Positions 8,643 to 19,880 of a DNA stretch of 64,000 nucleotides are shown one piece after another. The first letter of the stretch is position 1, and each line of letters begins with the position of its first letter. The translations under genes were made by a program, and so were the position numbers. The notes below the pieces were generated by a model, which made no database searches, was not told where the DNA came from, and was given only the letters and a program-made list of their open reading frames with translations. This DNA is from Paenibacillus sp. (GTDB lineage Bacteria > Bacillota > Bacilli > Paenibacillales > Paenibacillaceae), in NCBI GenBank assembly GCA_017512705.1, contig JAFWEX010000109.1:1-64000 (forward strand), given 5' to 3'.

Positions 8643-9844
8643 GTAACGAGGCAACTAGACAGGATAGAGGATTAGGGCAAGGACAACCTGTGTTGCTGCC
8701 TGGACAAACAACCATCGGTATTCTCGGTGGCGGACAGCTCGGACGTATGATGACGCTGGCTGGAACGGCAATGGGATATCGATTTGTCACCCTTGATCCA
8801 ACCCCGGATTCACCTTGCGGTCAAATCGCGAAGCAGATTGAGGCAGGATATGATGATGTGCAGGCAGCAAGAGAACTTGCACGGCAATGTGATGTCATCA
8901 CCTATGAATTCGAGAATGTGGATGCAGAAGTTGCAGCTTTACTTGAGCGTGAATCATCCGTACCGCAAGGTAGTACCCTTTTGTATACAACCCAGCATCG
9001 CCTGCGTGAGAAACGTGCAATTGAGGCCGCTGGTGTCCGAGTAGCTCCATACCGGGAGATTACCAGTCTGGATACAATGAACGCTGCGGTAAGTGAACTG
9101 GGCGTACCATGTGTGCTGAAAACGGTGACTGGTGGATACGATGGCAAAGGACAACGTGTAATTCGTGTGGCAGCGGAAGCTAAAGCGGCATATGAGGAAC
9201 TTGCAGCAACAGGAGCAGAGCTGGTACTGGAGCAATTTATCAAGTTTGAATGCGAGATCTCAGTCATTGTTGCACGCAGTACGAATGGGGAGATCAAAAC
9301 GTTCCCGCCTGCGGAGAACATTCATGTGAACAATATTTTACATGCGTCCATCGTGCCTGCGCGAGTGGCTACGGACATTCAGCTTGAAGCACAGAAGCTG
9401 GCAGCGGCGGTTGCAGAATCAATGGAAGCTGTTGGGTTATTAGCAGTAGAACTGTTTGTAGCAGCTGACGGAAGATTGTATGTGAATGAGCTGGCTCCAC
9501 GGCCTCACAATTCCGGACACTATACGATGGAAGCCTGCGCAACATCCCAGTTTGAACAGCACATTCGAGCGATCTGCGGATTGCCATTAGGAGATACAAC
9601 ATTGTTAAGTCCCGTTGTTATGGTCAATGTGCTTGGTGAACATCTGGAAGGGATCATCGCAAGAACAGGGCAACCTGATGAAGAGGCGATGGAACTCGGT
9701 GTTATCCCTAGACTTCACATATATGGCAAGAGCGAAGCGAAGACAGGACGGAAGATGGGGCATGTGAATTTGCTCTGTCAGGACGTTGAAGAAGGATTAC
9801 AATGGATTGAACAAACTAATCTATGGAGGTACACGAATTCATGA
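8639..9844 (+). CDS. purK: N5-carboxyaminoimidazole ribonucleotide synthase
   Basis: An ATP-grasp enzyme that carboxylates AIR with bicarbonate and ATP to give N5-CAIR. The 401-aa protein carries the N-terminal [14 protein letters not shown] motif, the ATP-grasp loop [23 protein letters not shown] and the C-terminal [14 protein letters not shown] signature. Four-base overlaps with purE and purB indicate translational coupling. Confidence 0.96.
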   Translation: MSNEATRQDRGLGQGQPVLLPGQTTIGILGGGQLGRMMTLAGTAMGYRFVTLDPTPDSPCGQIAKQIEAGYDDVQAARELARQCDVITYEFENVDAEVAALLERESSVPQGSTLLYTTQHRLREKRAIEAAGVRVAPYREITSLDTMNAAVSELGVPCVLKTVTGGYDGKGQRVIRVAAEAKAAYEELAATGAELVLEQFIKFECEISVIVARSTNGEIKTFPPAENIHVNNILHASIVPARVATDIQLEAQKLAAAVAESMEAVGLLAVELFVAADGRLYVNELAPRPHNSGHYTMEACATSQFEQHIRAICGLPLGDTTLLSPVVMVNVLGEHLEGIIARTGQPDEEAMELGVIPRLHIYGKSEAKTGRKMGHVNLLCQDVEEGLQWIEQTNLWRYTNS

Positions 9845-11139
9845 TAGAACGTTATAGCAGACCCGAAATGAGAGCCATCTGGACGGAAGAGAACAAGTTC
9901 AAATCTTGGCTGGAAGTTGAAATCTGTGCATGTGAGGCTTGGGCTGAACTTGGAGTCATCCCGAAGGAAGACGCAGCATTGCTTCGCCAGAACGCTACGT
10001 TTGATATCGACCGGATCTATGAGATTGAACAAGAAACACGTCACGACGTTATCGCATTCACACGCACCGTATCCGAGAGCCTTGGAGCGGAGCGCAAATG
10101 GGTACATTACGGCCTTACTTCCACAGACGTGGTTGATACGGCGCTGGGTTATGTACTGCGTCAAGCGAACGAAATTTTGGAAAAAGATATCATTAATTTT
10201 ATTGAAATTTTGCGTGAAAAAGCGCTGGCTTACCAACATACACCAATGATGGGACGTACACACGGCGTACATGCGGAGCCAACCACATTCGGATTGAAAA
10301 TGGCACTGTGGCATGAAGAGATGAAACGTAACCTGGATCGTTTCCGCCACGCGGCAGACGGTGTACAGTACGGCAAAATCTCGGGTGCTGTTGGAACATA
10401 TGCGAATATCGATCCGTTCGTTGAGGAGTTTGTCTGCAAGAAGCTGGGCACGAAGCCAGCGCCAATCTCTACCCAAACGCTACAACGTGATCGTCACGCG
10501 GAGTACATGGCAACGTTGGCCCTAATTGCTACGTCCCTGGACAAGTTCGCTACAGAAGTACGTGCGCTGCAGAAGAGTGAGTTCCGTGAAGTAGAAGAAG
10601 CTTTTGCTAAAGGTCAAAAAGGATCTTCTGCAATGCCACACAAACGTAACCCGATTGGCAGTGAGAATATCTCTGGTCTGTCTCGCGTCATTCGCGGACA
10701 CATGGTATCCGCCTACGAGAACGTAACCCTGTGGCATGAGCGCGACATCTCGCACTCTTCCGTAGAACGTGTAATTCTGCCGGATGCTACGATGTTGCTG
10801 AACTACATGCTGAACCGATTCGGTAACATTGTGAAGAACTTGACCGTATTCCCGGAAAACATGAAACGCAACATGGAACGGACCTTCGGTGTGCCATTCT
10901 CTGGCCGCATTATGACCAAACTGATCGACAAAGGCTTCAGCCGTGAGCAAGCATACGATACCGTTCAACCGCGTGCGATGCAAGCTTGGGAAGAACAACG
11001 TCAGTTCCAGGACATCGTGAAGTCCACACCTGAAATTACGGCGGTGCTGAGTGAAGAGGAAATTGCAGATGCCTTCAACCCATCCTGGCACCTCAAACAC
11101 GTTGATACCATTTTCAAAAAACTCGGCTTGAACGACTAA
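9841..11139 (+). CDS. purB: Adenylosuccinate lyase
   Basis: Cleaves SAICAR to AICAR and adenylosuccinate to AMP, releasing fumarate. The 432-aa protein starts [10 protein letters not shown] as in Bacillus and carries the family signature [14 protein letters not shown] at 9841 overlaps the purK stop (ATGA) with GGAGG upstream; an in-frame start at 9823 lies inside purK and is not used. It is followed by a repeat-filled gap before purC. Confidence 0.96.
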   Translation: MIERYSRPEMRAIWTEENKFKSWLEVEICACEAWAELGVIPKEDAALLRQNATFDIDRIYEIEQETRHDVIAFTRTVSESLGAERKWVHYGLTSTDVVDTALGYVLRQANEILEKDIINFIEILREKALAYQHTPMMGRTHGVHAEPTTFGLKMALWHEEMKRNLDRFRHAADGVQYGKISGAVGTYANIDPFVEEFVCKKLGTKPAPISTQTLQRDRHAEYMATLALIATSLDKFATEVRALQKSEFREVEEAFAKGQKGSSAMPHKRNPIGSENISGLSRVIRGHMVSAYENVTLWHERDISHSSVERVILPDATMLLNYMLNRFGNIVKNLTVFPENMKRNMERTFGVPFSGRIMTKLIDKGFSREQAYDTVQPRAMQAWEEQRQFQDIVKSTPEITAVLSEEEIADAFNPSWHLKHVDTIFKKLGLND

Positions 11140-11232
11140 TATATCTTCAATAAGGCTAGAGAAACGAATGATGGCTAGCAGGGAACGAAGAGGACAGATT
11201 GACTCCCCTAAAAGTATAGGTTGATTATGTGT

Positions 11233-11420
11233 TCACGCTGGAACAGAGAATGCAGAAAAAACCTGAAGAAGCGAAGCTACAAGCTTTCTGAAAGAAAGCT
11301 GCTTCGGAAGCATAGGCTGCGCCTTTATCACTGAATTTTCCCCTTCTACAATGGGATCAAAAAATTCGGGGATAACAGCGATCGGAAGGTTCTTCTGCAT
11401 TCGGAGTGGGTCCTGCGTGA
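11233..11420 (+). repeat. Palindromic intergenic repeat, copy A (purB-purC)
   Basis: A 188-bp imperfect palindrome bounded by TCACGC and GCGTGA. Inner arms pair as GCAGAAAAAACCT with AGGTTCTTCTGC, and CGCCTTTATCACTGAATTTT with AAATTCGGGGATAACAGCG. It contains an extra nested hairpin (AAGCTTTC...GAAAGCT) shared with copy E. It is the same family as the elements at 12354, 12708, 18015 and 19881. It fills most of the 329-base purB-purC gap. Confidence 0.85.
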
Positions 11421-11468
11421 TGAGGGGAATTGGACGTATATTTACATCTCCTGAAAGAAGGTGAACCC

Positions 11469-12347
11469 ATGGCACTGTCCACAGCGGCAGAACTTGTTAA
11501 AGCGCCTCTGTTATACAAAGGAAAAGTACGCGAGCTATATGATCTGGGTGAACATTATCTTATCGTGGTAACGGATCGCATCTCAGCATTTGATTATGTG
11601 CTCGACCCGGCGGTTCCGGAGAAAGGCAATGTGCTCAATCAACTGAGCAGCTTCTGGTTTGAACTGACAGGCAGCATGATGGACAACCATGTCGTGCATA
11701 CCGATGTGAATCAGCTAGGTGATCTAATCACCGATCCTGAATTACTCAAGAACCGTATCATGGTTACTCGCAAAGCAGAACGCATTGATATCGAATGTGT
11801 GGTGCGCGGTTACATCACCGGAGGTGGCTGGAGACAGTATGAGACAACTGGTGAAGTGAACGGCATTACATTGCCAGAGGGCTTACGCAAAAACGCCAAA
11901 CTTGAAGTGCCGATCTTCACACCAGCAGCCAAAAATGATGTGGGTCATGACGAGGATATTTCGATGGAGCGTATGAAAGAGCTTGTCGGAGATGCCCTTG
12001 CGATTGAACTTCAGGAGAAAAGCCTGCGCCTGTATGAGTTTGCTCGTGATTACTGCGATCAACGCGGCATCATTTTGGCAGATTGTAAATTCGAATTTGG
12101 GATCGTAGACGGCAAGGTGATCCTAATTGATGAAATCTTCACCCCGGATGCCTCTCGCTTCTGGGCAAAAGAAAACTATGCACTCGACATTGAGATCGAC
12201 AGCATGGATAAAGAGCCTGTCCGTACCTATCTTGCAGGCACCGAATGGGACAAGAACAGCAAGCCGGATCCGCTTCCGCAAGAGGTTGTAGAAGCAACCA
12301 CTGCTCGTTATGTCGATATCTATAATCGTTTGACGAGGGGCGTTTGA
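11469..12347 (+). CDS. purC: Phosphoribosylaminoimidazole-succinocarboxamide synthase
   Basis: SAICAR synthetase joins CAIR and aspartate using ATP. The 292-aa protein shows LLYKGKVRELYDLG, VTDRISAFDYVL, EKGNVLNQLSSFWF, VVRGYITGGGW and IIDEIFTPDASRFW-type motifs (IDEIFTPDASRFW here). It belongs to the longer PurC form seen in yeast and actinobacteria rather than the ~240-aa Bacillus form. ATG at 11469 follows AGAAGGTGA; a GTG-type in-frame extension to 11430 adds residues without homology. Confidence 0.95.
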   Translation: MALSTAAELVKAPLLYKGKVRELYDLGEHYLIVVTDRISAFDYVLDPAVPEKGNVLNQLSSFWFELTGSMMDNHVVHTDVNQLGDLITDPELLKNRIMVTRKAERIDIECVVRGYITGGGWRQYETTGEVNGITLPEGLRKNAKLEVPIFTPAAKNDVGHDEDISMERMKELVGDALAIELQEKSLRLYEFARDYCDQRGIILADCKFEFGIVDGKVILIDEIFTPDASRFWAKENYALDIEIDSMDKEPVRTYLAGTEWDKNSKPDPLPQEVVEATTARYVDIYNRLTRGV

Positions 12348-12353
12348 GGTAAG

Positions 12354-12505
12354 TGGCGTTGGAGCGTGGCTGCAGGAAAGTTTGGCCTTCGATCGCTGTT
12401 GCCCCCGGAATGTTTGGATTGGAATCCTTTTTTTCAAAAGGACTCATTCCGGTTTCAAAGGCGAACGCTTCGCTTCTCCAGCTCAAATCTTTCCCTCCGC
12501 CAGTG
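12354..12505 (-). repeat. Palindromic intergenic repeat, copy B (inverted)
   Basis: Read on the minus strand this contains AGAAGCGAAGCGTTCGCC, identical to copy D (18015-18166), then ACCGGA, a CCTTTTGAAAAAAAGG hairpin and AACAGCGAT. It is the only copy in reverse orientation. After it, 12506-12700 holds a small hairpin (AAAACCTA at 12610-12617 with TAGGTTTT at 12639-12646) and no convincing gene. Confidence 0.75.
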
Positions 12506-12707
12506 TTCAAACTGGTGGATGAGGCAATGAAGGCACTGGCTTCTGCAAGTTTGAAGCCTGGAAAGATTGTAACTAAAAGATTGAGAAGCATTGTTACTCA
12601 AGTAATTTAAAAACCTATCTACGATTCTGCCAAATGACTAGGTTTTACCGTTGCCAACCTTGCAACGCAAAGGGGTTAGGCCTTTAAAAATTTGTGCCGC
12701 AGGATCA

Positions 12708-12846
12708 GGGCGTAGGGGTGGAATTGTTCACGAAGGAGCGAAGCGTCCGCCTTTGTTCCCGGGTTTTGACCGCAGTGCGGGCCAAAACGAATCAGAGAAA
12801 CCTGGGAACAAGAAGCGGCCGGAGGAACAATCCACCCTAGAGCCCC
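12708..12846 (+). repeat. Palindromic intergenic repeat, copy C (divergent)
   Basis: The outer stem pairs GGGTGGA-TTGTTC with GAACAATCCACCC. The inner part reads GAGCGAAGCGTCCGCCTTT and later CTGGGAACAAGAAGCGGCCGG, matching the other copies in order but with many substitutions. It has a clear central hairpin (GGTTTTGACCGCA/TGCGGGCCAAAAC). It sits in the purC-purS gap with copy B. Confidence 0.65.
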
Positions 12847-12922
12847 AGCCCCAAGGCTACCCTATTATTTTTAACAGCATAAAGCATTTATCCCGTTCAT
12901 TACTGAGGAGGAACTTCGAATC

Positions 12923-13168
12923 ATGATTAAAGCAACCGTATATGTCACTATTAAACAAAGCGTACTCGACCCACAAGGCGTAGCCGTTCAAGGAGCTCTG
13001 CATTCTATGGGATTCAACGAAGTGGAAAGTGTACGGATCGGTAAAGTCATGGAACTCAATCTGGATACAACAGATCGTGCGGAAGCGGAGAAACGATTGA
13101 AAGTAATGTGTGAGAAGCTGCTCGCTAACACCGTTGTTGAAGATTACCGCTACGAATTGGAGGGTTAA
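12923..13168 (+). CDS. purS: FGAM synthase subunit PurS
   Basis: The 81-aa small subunit bridges PurQ and PurL in the three-part phosphoribosylformylglycinamidine synthase. It begins [19 protein letters not shown] and ends [11 protein letters not shown], both typical of PurS. AGGAGGAAC precedes the ATG. It lies four bases before purQ. Confidence 0.95.
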   Translation: MIKATVYVTIKQSVLDPQGVAVQGALHSMGFNEVESVRIGKVMELNLDTTDRAEAEKRLKVMCEKLLANTVVEDYRYELEG

Positions 13169-13172
13169 TCTC

Positions 13173-13862
13173 ATGAAATTTGCAGTTCTTGTGTTCCCTG
13201 GCTCCAACTGCGACATCGACTGTTACAAAGCGGTGGAAGATGCGATTGGACAAGAAGTAGATTATGTATGGCATACGGCAACAGATCTATCAGCATATGA
13301 TTGCATTCTGGTTCCTGGTGGTTTCTCGTATGGAGACTATCTGCGCTGCGGAGCGATTTCCCGTTTCGCACCAGTAATGAACGAAGTAGCTAAGGCGGCA
13401 GAGCAAGGTAAATATGTCCTGGGTATCTGCAACGGGTTCCAAATCCTGACGGAAGCAGGTCTGCTCCCTGGAGCATTGATCCGCAATACGTCCCTGAAAT
13501 TCCGCTGCCATGACACGGTATTGAAAGTGGCTAACGCGGACACACCATTCACGCGTGACTATGCACCGGGCGAAGAGATTATCATTCCGATTGCTCACGG
13601 TGAAGGCAACTACTATTGTGACGAAGAAACACTCGCAAGTTTGCAAGCAAACAACCAGATTGTATTCACATATGGTAGTAACCCTAATGGTTCCCTGGGT
13701 GATATCGCGGGAATCTGCAACGAAGCAGGTAATGTCGTGGGCATGATGCCACACCCGGAGCGTGCAGTAGATTCACTGTTCGGTTCGGAAGACGGCAAAC
13801 GGATGTTTACATCAATTTTGAAAGCATGGAGGGATCGGCATGACGCAGCAGCTATCCGCTAA
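13173..13862 (+). CDS. purQ: FGAM synthase glutaminase subunit PurQ
   Basis: A class I glutamine amidotransferase that supplies ammonia to PurL. The 229-aa protein has the nucleophile Cys in GICNGFQIL and the His/Glu pair in [13 protein letters not shown] at 13173 follows GGAGGG in the purS tail; the frame extends upstream but overlaps purS without homology. Its 3' end overlaps purL by 23 bases. Confidence 0.96.
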   Translation: MKFAVLVFPGSNCDIDCYKAVEDAIGQEVDYVWHTATDLSAYDCILVPGGFSYGDYLRCGAISRFAPVMNEVAKAAEQGKYVLGICNGFQILTEAGLLPGALIRNTSLKFRCHDTVLKVANADTPFTRDYAPGEEIIIPIAHGEGNYYCDEETLASLQANNQIVFTYGSNPNGSLGDIAGICNEAGNVVGMMPHPERAVDSLFGSEDGKRMFTSILKAWRDRHDAAAIR

Positions 13863-16083
13863 GGAGCCAACAGCAGAACAGGTCGCAGAACATAAACTTT
13901 ACGCACAGATGGGCGTGTCTGACAGCGAATATGAGCTGATCTGTGAGTTCATGGGCCGCAAGCCTAACTACACAGAAATTGGTGTATTCAGCGTCATGTG
14001 GTCTGAGCACTGCGCATACAAAAACTCCAAGCCGCTCTTACGCCGTTTCCCGACAAGTGGCCCGCGTGTTCTGATGGGTCCGGGTGAAGGTGCCGGAATT
14101 GTAGATATCGGTGACAACCAGGCCGTTGTTTTCAAAATTGAAAGCCATAACCACCCTTCCGCGGTAGAGCCTTATCAAGGCGCGGCAACAGGTGTAGGCG
14201 GCATTATCCGTGACATTTTCTCGATGGGTGCAAGACCGGTAGCGCTGCTGAACTCTCTTCGTTTCGGTAAGCTGGAGAGTGAGCGCGTAAAATATTTGTT
14301 CGAGCACGTTGTGGCGGGTATTGCGGGATACGGTAACTGTATCGGAATTCCAACTGTCGCAGGTGAAGTGATGTTTGATGAGAGCTATGAAGGTAATCCG
14401 CTCGTTAACGCGATGTGTGTGGGTCTCATCGATCATGACAAAATCCAGCGCGGTGTAGCCAAAGGTGTAGGTAACCCGGTGTATTATGTGGGCCCACCAA
14501 CAGGTCGTGACGGTATTCACGGTGCAACGTTTGCATCCGTTGAGCTTACAGAAGAATCCGAGTCCCAGCGTACGGCGGTTCAGGTCGGTGACCCGTTCAT
14601 GGAGAAACTCGTGATGGAATCCTGTCTGGAATTGATCGATACAGGCATCGTACTTGGCATTCAGGATATGGGTGCAGCAGGTCTGACATGTTCCAGTGCA
14701 GAGATGGCAAGTAAAGCTGGTAATGGTCTGGAGCTCTATCTGGATCAGGTACCTCAGCGTGAAGAGGGCATGACACCTTACGAGATGATGCTCTCCGAGT
14801 CCCAGGAGCGGATGTTGTTTGTTATTGAGCCGAAGGATGAGGCGCAAGCGTTGGAAATCTTCGAACGTTGGGGTGTGATCTGTGCCAAAGTCGGTAAAGT
14901 GACGGATGATGGTCGTCTGAAACTGATCCACCACGGTGAAGTTGTTGGTGATATGCCGGTCAAAGCGCTCGTTGATGAGTGCCCGATATATGACAAACCA
15001 TCCTCAGTGCCAGCGTATTATGAGCAAAGTGCTTCCATCGACACGCTTCGTTATGACGAAGTGTCAGATCTTGGCGGTGCATTGAAACAAGTATTGTCTT
15101 CTCCAACCGTTGCGAGCAAAAAATGGGTTTATGATCAATACGATTACATGGTACGTACAAGCACAGCAGTGCGTCCAGGCTCGGATGCAGCAGTTGTAAC
15201 GATTCGCGGAACACGCAAAGGTCTTGCGATGACTACGGACTGTAACGGCCGTTATGTGTACCTTGATCCTGAGGTGGGCGGACGAATTGCGGTAAGTGAA
15301 GCAGCGCGTAATATCGTATGTTCCGGTGCAGAGCCACTGGCAATTACGGACAACCTGAACTTTGGTAACCCGGAGAAGCCGGAAATTTTCTGGCAAATGG
15401 AAAAAGCAGTGGACGGTATGGCAGAAGCTTGCCGTGTGCTGGATACACCGGTCATCGGTGGTAACGTAAGTTTGTACAATGAAAACGCAAAGGGCTCCAT
15501 CTATCCAACGCCAGTAGTCGGTATGGTAGGTCTCGTTCATGATACAGATCATATCACGACACAGGCTTTCAAGTCCGAAGGTGATGTGATCATCCTCCTC
15601 GGTGAAACCAAAGCAGAACTCGGCGGCAGCGAGCTGCAATACGCCGTTCACGGCGTGACGGAAGGCCGTCCGCCTGAGCTGGACTTGAACACAGAGAAGG
15701 CATTGCTCAGCACTGTGCTGGAAGCGATCCAATCCGGTCTTGTTCGCTCGGCACATGACTTGTCCGAAGGTGGTCTGGCGGTTGCACTGGCAGAGTCTTG
15801 CATCAGCGGTAACGTGGGTGCACAGGTGAATGTTGAGACTACACTGCGTGCAGACCATGCTCTGTTCAGTGAGAGCCAATCCCGTATTTTGCTGTCGGCT
15901 TCGCCGGAACAAGCAGGTAAGCTGGAAGCTTTTGTGCGTGAACGCGGTGTGCCTGTAGCTGTGATTGGACGTGTTGAGGGAAGTAACTTGACCATTGAAT
16001 TGAACGGAACTTCAGCCGTGAACGAACCTGTAGGAGGTTTGGCGAAGGTCTGGGAGGATGCGATTCCATGTCTCATGAACTGA
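13840..16083 (+). CDS. purL: FGAM synthase large subunit PurL
   Basis: The ATP-dependent synthetase converts FGAR to FGAM with ammonia from PurQ. At 747 aa it is the small PurL form that needs PurS and PurQ, both encoded just upstream. Visible motifs include [40 protein letters not shown] and [14 protein letters not shown] at 13840 follows GGAGGG inside purQ. The 3' end overlaps purF by 16 bases. Confidence 0.97.
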   Translation: MTQQLSAKEPTAEQVAEHKLYAQMGVSDSEYELICEFMGRKPNYTEIGVFSVMWSEHCAYKNSKPLLRRFPTSGPRVLMGPGEGAGIVDIGDNQAVVFKIESHNHPSAVEPYQGAATGVGGIIRDIFSMGARPVALLNSLRFGKLESERVKYLFEHVVAGIAGYGNCIGIPTVAGEVMFDESYEGNPLVNAMCVGLIDHDKIQRGVAKGVGNPVYYVGPPTGRDGIHGATFASVELTEESESQRTAVQVGDPFMEKLVMESCLELIDTGIVLGIQDMGAAGLTCSSAEMASKAGNGLELYLDQVPQREEGMTPYEMMLSESQERMLFVIEPKDEAQALEIFERWGVICAKVGKVTDDGRLKLIHHGEVVGDMPVKALVDECPIYDKPSSVPAYYEQSASIDTLRYDEVSDLGGALKQVLSSPTVASKKWVYDQYDYMVRTSTAVRPGSDAAVVTIRGTRKGLAMTTDCNGRYVYLDPEVGGRIAVSEAARNIVCSGAEPLAITDNLNFGNPEKPEIFWQMEKAVDGMAEACRVLDTPVIGGNVSLYNENAKGSIYPTPVVGMVGLVHDTDHITTQAFKSEGDVIILLGETKAELGGSELQYAVHGVTEGRPPELDLNTEKALLSTVLEAIQSGLVRSAHDLSEGGLAVALAESCISGNVGAQVNVETTLRADHALFSESQSRILLSASPEQAGKLEAFVRERGVPVAVIGRVEGSNLTIELNGTSAVNEPVGGLAKVWEDAIPCLMN

Positions 16084-17546
16084 TGACGGAACCGTTGTGG
16101 ACTGGCGATTATTATAACGAAGGTTCTGGCAAGGAAGGACTCGATAAATTAAAGGAAGAATGCGGCGTATTCGGGGTGTATCGGCACCCTGATGCAGCTT
16201 CTCTTTCCTATTACGGTCTCCATGCACTACAGCATCGCGGGGAAGAAAGTGCAGGCATGTGTGTAAGTGACGGTACGCAATTTAACTATCACCGAGGTAT
16301 GGGATTGGTGAAAGAGGTCTTCACCAAAGACTTGATGCAGACCCTTGCTGGCGATATCTCTATCGGTCACGTGCGTTATTCCACGAGCGGAGATAGCAAG
16401 CTAACCAATGCACAACCACTGGTATTCAAATACCGGGACGGTGACTTGGCCGTTGCAACGAACGGAAACATTGTAAATGCACCAACGATCCGGCGTGAGC
16501 TGGAGCAGAGCGGTTCTATTTTTCAGACAACAAGTGACACGGAGGTTATCGCTCACTTGATTGCACGTTCTCCCAAAGGACTTGTGGAGGCGGCTAAATA
16601 CGCGTTCCAGCGGATTGTTGGAGGATACGCATTTTTGATTATGACGAACGACAAGATGCTGGTTGCTTCGGATCCGCATGGACTTCGTCCGCTGACGATG
16701 GGCAAGCTCGGGGATGCCTATTTGTTCGCGTCAGAGACTTGTGCACTTGAAACCATTGGCGCAGAGCTGGTTCGTGATATTGAGCCTGGTGAGCTGCTTG
16801 TGCTCGATGCAGACGGATTGCATGAAGATCGATTTGATAATCATAAGCATCGTAAGGCGCTCTGTGCGATGGAATATATTTATTTTGCTCGTCCCGATAG
16901 TGACATGAACGGTTCAAATCAACATGCTGCTCGTAAACGGATGGGTAGCCGGATGGCGATCGAGTCGTTTGTGGATGCGGATCTGGTTACGGGGGTACCT
17001 GATTCCAGCATCTCGGCGGCCATTGGATACGCTGAACAGACAGGCATTCCGTATGAGATGGGTATGATCAAAAATAAGTACACCGGACGTACGTTTATCC
17101 AGCCAAGTCAGGAGCTGCGTGAACAGGGTGTGAAGATGAAGCTTAGCGCAGTGCGCCGGGTTGTAGAAGGCAAGCGTGTTGTCATGATCGATGACTCGAT
17201 TGTACGAGGTACAACATCCCGCCGAATCGTTAATATGTTACGTGATGCAGGTGCAACGGAAGTGCATGTGCGGATTACTTCGCCGCCGTTCAAGAACCCG
17301 TGCTTCTACGGTATTGATACGCCGGATAGCCGCGAGCTTATCGCATCTGCTCTGTCCGTTGAAGAGATTTGTCGTGAAATTAACGCGGATTCTCTAGCAT
17401 TCCTTAGTCCAGATGGACTGATTGCATCGATTCAAGGAAATCATCAGGAAGACTATAAGGGCGGACTATGTCTGGCTTGCTTCGATAATGACTATCCGAC
17501 CCGACTCGATTTTGACGGTGAAGAGAAATTCGGATGTAGCTGTTAG
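16068..17546 (+). CDS. purF: Amidophosphoribosyltransferase
   Basis: Commits PRPP to purine synthesis by forming phosphoribosylamine from glutamine. The 492-aa protein has the N-terminal nucleophile Cys in [16 protein letters not shown], so a ~31-residue propeptide is removed, longer than in B. subtilis. The PRPP-binding loop [15 protein letters not shown] is present. Cysteines such as CLACFD near the C-terminus fit the Bacillus-type Fe-S form. ATG at 16068 has GGGAGG upstream; ATG at 16083 (TGATG overlap with purL) has no SD. Confidence 0.95.
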   Translation: MSHELMTEPLWTGDYYNEGSGKEGLDKLKEECGVFGVYRHPDAASLSYYGLHALQHRGEESAGMCVSDGTQFNYHRGMGLVKEVFTKDLMQTLAGDISIGHVRYSTSGDSKLTNAQPLVFKYRDGDLAVATNGNIVNAPTIRRELEQSGSIFQTTSDTEVIAHLIARSPKGLVEAAKYAFQRIVGGYAFLIMTNDKMLVASDPHGLRPLTMGKLGDAYLFASETCALETIGAELVRDIEPGELLVLDADGLHEDRFDNHKHRKALCAMEYIYFARPDSDMNGSNQHAARKRMGSRMAIESFVDADLVTGVPDSSISAAIGYAEQTGIPYEMGMIKNKYTGRTFIQPSQELREQGVKMKLSAVRRVVEGKRVVMIDDSIVRGTTSRRIVNMLRDAGATEVHVRITSPPFKNPCFYGIDTPDSRELIASALSVEEICREINADSLAFLSPDGLIASIQGNHQEDYKGGLCLACFDNDYPTRLDFDGEEKFGCSC

Positions 17547-17558
17547 GAGGTCAGACTT

Positions 17559-18002
17559 ATGGCAAGAAAAAGCTATAATGAGGGCGATGTTTTTCTAATT
17601 CCGATGCATGATGGGCGATATGCTGTGTGTCAGATTGTATGTGCCCTGAGAGATCGCTTCAAAAAGGCATTTTCGTTCGGCGTGATGAGCATTCAGCGTG
17701 ACGAAACCGTAAGTTTGGAAGATAGCGAATTCCTTGTCTATTCTTACGGTAAACGTAAGAGCAACGTGATCTTCACATCGCCCCAATTGCTGAAGGACGG
17801 AACATGGCGAATCATCGGTAACATCCCGCTGACTCTGGCGAAAAAAGAACTACAAGTATTCCAGTGCGCCGGTGCGGTATACAACGGTGACGAATACATT
17901 CGAATGATTCCACCAAAAGAGTACAGGAACTACATTACAATGGGTTTAGCTGGATTTGAATTGGTACAGATTCATCTATTAGAGATGAGTAGCAATAAAT
18001 GA
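17559..18002 (+). CDS. Imm26-like immunity-family protein inside the pur operon
   Basis: A 147-aa protein starting MARKSYNEGDVFLIPMHDGRYAVCQIV. The GDVFxIPxxDGRYAVxxIV pattern is that of the immunity protein 26 (Imm26) family, otherwise found near polymorphic toxins. AGGAGG precedes the ATG, which lies 12 bases after purF, so it should be translated from the pur transcript. No toxin gene is seen nearby. An unrelated housekeeping role is possible; the family call rests on the N-terminal motif. Confidence 0.6.
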   Translation: MARKSYNEGDVFLIPMHDGRYAVCQIVCALRDRFKKAFSFGVMSIQRDETVSLEDSEFLVYSYGKRKSNVIFTSPQLLKDGTWRIIGNIPLTLAKKELQVFQCAGAVYNGDEYIRMIPPKEYRNYITMGLAGFELVQIHLLEMSSNK

Positions 18003-18014
18003 GTTGGACTTTTG

Positions 18015-18166
18015 ATTTACACATAAACGGAGAGGACAGAAAAAACCTGTAGAAGCGAAGCGTTCGCCTTTATCACCGGATTTTCCCTTTGAAAAAAGGG
18101 AATCAAAAAATCTGGGGATAACAGCGATTGGAAGGTTATTCTGTCATCGGAGTGTGCGGTGTAAAT
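18015..18166 (+). repeat. Palindromic intergenic repeat, copy D
   Basis: A 152-bp palindrome with exact ends ATTTACAC (18015-18022) and GTGTAAAT (18159-18166). Inside: GGACAGAAAAAACCT pairs with AGGTTATTCTGTC, and TTTATCACCGGATTTT with AAAATCTGGGGATAA, around a CCCTTTGAAAAAAGGG hairpin. It is the shortest copy, lacking the nested hairpin of A and E. It fills the gap before purM. Confidence 0.87.
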
Positions 18167-18209
18167 ATGTTCAGCTCAATTAATACAAGATACGAAGGGT
18201 GTGAGGGTT

Positions 18210-19250
18210 GTGTCCGAAGCATATAAAAAGGCTGGCGTGGATATCGCGGCAGGGAATGAAGCGGTTGAACGGATGAAAAAACACGTTAAACGTACTTTCC
18301 GTCCGGAAGTCATGACCGATCTGGGTGGATTCGGTGCTCTGTTCGGATTGAACAAGGATAAATATGATGAGCCGGTACTGGTTTCCGGTACAGATGGTGT
18401 TGGGACCAAGCTGAAAATTGCATTTGCCATGGATCGTCATGACACGATTGGTATCGACGCGGTAGCGATGTGTGTGAATGACATCGTTGTGCAAGGGGCA
18501 GAGCCGCTTTTCTTCCTGGACTACCTCGCATGTGATAAGGTCATCCCGGAGAAGATTGAAGCGATTGTTTCCGGGATTGCAGAAGGCTGTCACCAGTCTG
18601 GCTGCGCGCTGATCGGCGGTGAAACAGCTGAGATGCCGGGTATGTACAGTGAAGGGGAGTATGATATCGCGGGTTTCACTGTAGGTATCGTAGACAAAGC
18701 AAAGATTATTAACGGCACAACCATTGCACCTGGAGATACGGTGATCGGTCTGGCATCCAGCGGTGTGCACAGTAACGGATTTTCTCTGGTGCGCAGATTA
18801 CTGCTTGAAGAGGCAGGTTTGGATCTGCATACCGAAGTGGCAGAGCTGGGCGGCAAACTGGGAGATACATTGCTGGAGCCTACGAAAATTTATGTAAAAC
18901 CACTGTTGTCCTTGTTGGAAAGTGTCAATGTCAAAGGCATGGCTCACATTACAGGCGGTGGATTTATCGAAAATATCCCGCGTATGCTGCCAAGCAACGT
19001 GAACGTGGATATTGATTATGGCTCATGGCCGATTCTGCCAATCTTCAACTTGTTACAACAAAAAGGCAATGTTTCGAATCGTGATATGTTCACTACGTTT
19101 AATATGGGCGTCGGGCTTGTATTGGTTGTGAGCGAAGCGGATGCAGCGAAAACCTTGGAACAATTGAAGGCATCTGGAGAAGAAGCGTACATCATTGGCC
19201 GTGTAACTGAAGGAGATGCGCGAGTAACCTTCACAGGAGCGGATGTTTAA
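18210..19250 (+). CDS. purM: Phosphoribosylformylglycinamidine cyclo-ligase
   Basis: AIR synthetase closes FGAM to AIR with ATP. The product from GTG at 18210 is 346 aa ([21 protein letters not shown]), the same length and N-terminus as B. subtilis PurM; an in-frame GTG at 18201 is less likely. The motifs [22 protein letters not shown] and [13 protein letters not shown] are present. The stop overlaps the purN start (TAATG). Confidence 0.95.
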   Translation: MSEAYKKAGVDIAAGNEAVERMKKHVKRTFRPEVMTDLGGFGALFGLNKDKYDEPVLVSGTDGVGTKLKIAFAMDRHDTIGIDAVAMCVNDIVVQGAEPLFFLDYLACDKVIPEKIEAIVSGIAEGCHQSGCALIGGETAEMPGMYSEGEYDIAGFTVGIVDKAKIINGTTIAPGDTVIGLASSGVHSNGFSLVRRLLLEEAGLDLHTEVAELGGKLGDTLLEPTKIYVKPLLSLLESVNVKGMAHITGGGFIENIPRMLPSNVNVDIDYGSWPILPIFNLLQQKGNVSNRDMFTTFNMGVGLVLVVSEADAAKTLEQLKASGEEAYIIGRVTEGDARVTFTGADV

Positions 19251-19867
19251 TGACAAACTACCGTATTGCTGTATTTGCCTCAGGGGAAGGGAGTAACTTC
19301 CAGTCTCTGGTTGATGCAGCACGGAATGGTGCCTTAGATGCTTCGGTGGAATTGCTTGTCTGTGATAAACCTACTGCACGCGTTGTGCAGCGAGCACAGG
19401 AGGCAGGTATAGACTGCCATCTGTTTACGCCTAAGTCATATCCTTCACGTGAAGCTTATGAAGCAGAGATTATCGAGGTGCTGGAATCGAAAGAGATTGA
19501 TCTGGTTGTGCTAGCAGGTTATATGAGATTACTCACCTCGGTTATGGTAGATCGTTATGCGGGTCGACTGATCAATATTCATCCATCGCTACTACCGGCG
19601 TTTGCAGGTAAGGATGCCATTGGACAAGCACTTGATTATGGAGTGAAAGTAACAGGTGTGACGGTGCATTTTGTGGATGGTGGAATGGATACCGGGCCAA
19701 TTATTGCCCAGCATCCGGTTCCAGTGATGCCAGAGGATACAGCAGAAACGGTCAGCAAAGCCATTCACGCAGCTGAACAACAGTTATACCCTGAGGTCGT
19801 GTCTTGGTTCGCACAAGGTCTGGTTCAACTAGATGGAAGACACGTTACCATTAACAAACCAGTTTGA
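19250..19867 (+). CDS. purN: Phosphoribosylglycinamide formyltransferase
   Basis: Transfers a formyl group from 10-formyltetrahydrofolate to GAR. The 205-aa protein has IAVFASGEGSNFQSL at the N-terminus, VLAGYMRLL and the catalytic NIHPSLLPAFAGKDA...VTGVTVHFVDGGMDTGPII region containing the active Asn, His and Asp. It is coupled to purM by a one-base overlap. Confidence 0.95.
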   Translation: MTNYRIAVFASGEGSNFQSLVDAARNGALDASVELLVCDKPTARVVQRAQEAGIDCHLFTPKSYPSREAYEAEIIEVLESKEIDLVVLAGYMRLLTSVMVDRYAGRLINIHPSLLPAFAGKDAIGQALDYGVKVTGVTVHFVDGGMDTGPIIAQHPVPVMPEDTAETVSKAIHAAEQQLYPEVVSWFAQGLVQLDGRHVTINKPV

Positions 19868-19880
19868 TATAAGTTGGATT

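Noticed and set aside
12353-12926. Two plus-strand frames (12353-12610 and 12651-12926) in the purC-purS gap
   Set aside because: They run through palindromic repeat copies B and C; coding appearance is explained by the repeat sequence and no SD is seen.
14038-15912. Long antisense frames opposite purL
   Set aside because: Shadows of a highly expressed, codon-biased gene; translations are rich in His, Cys and Arg and show no family motif.
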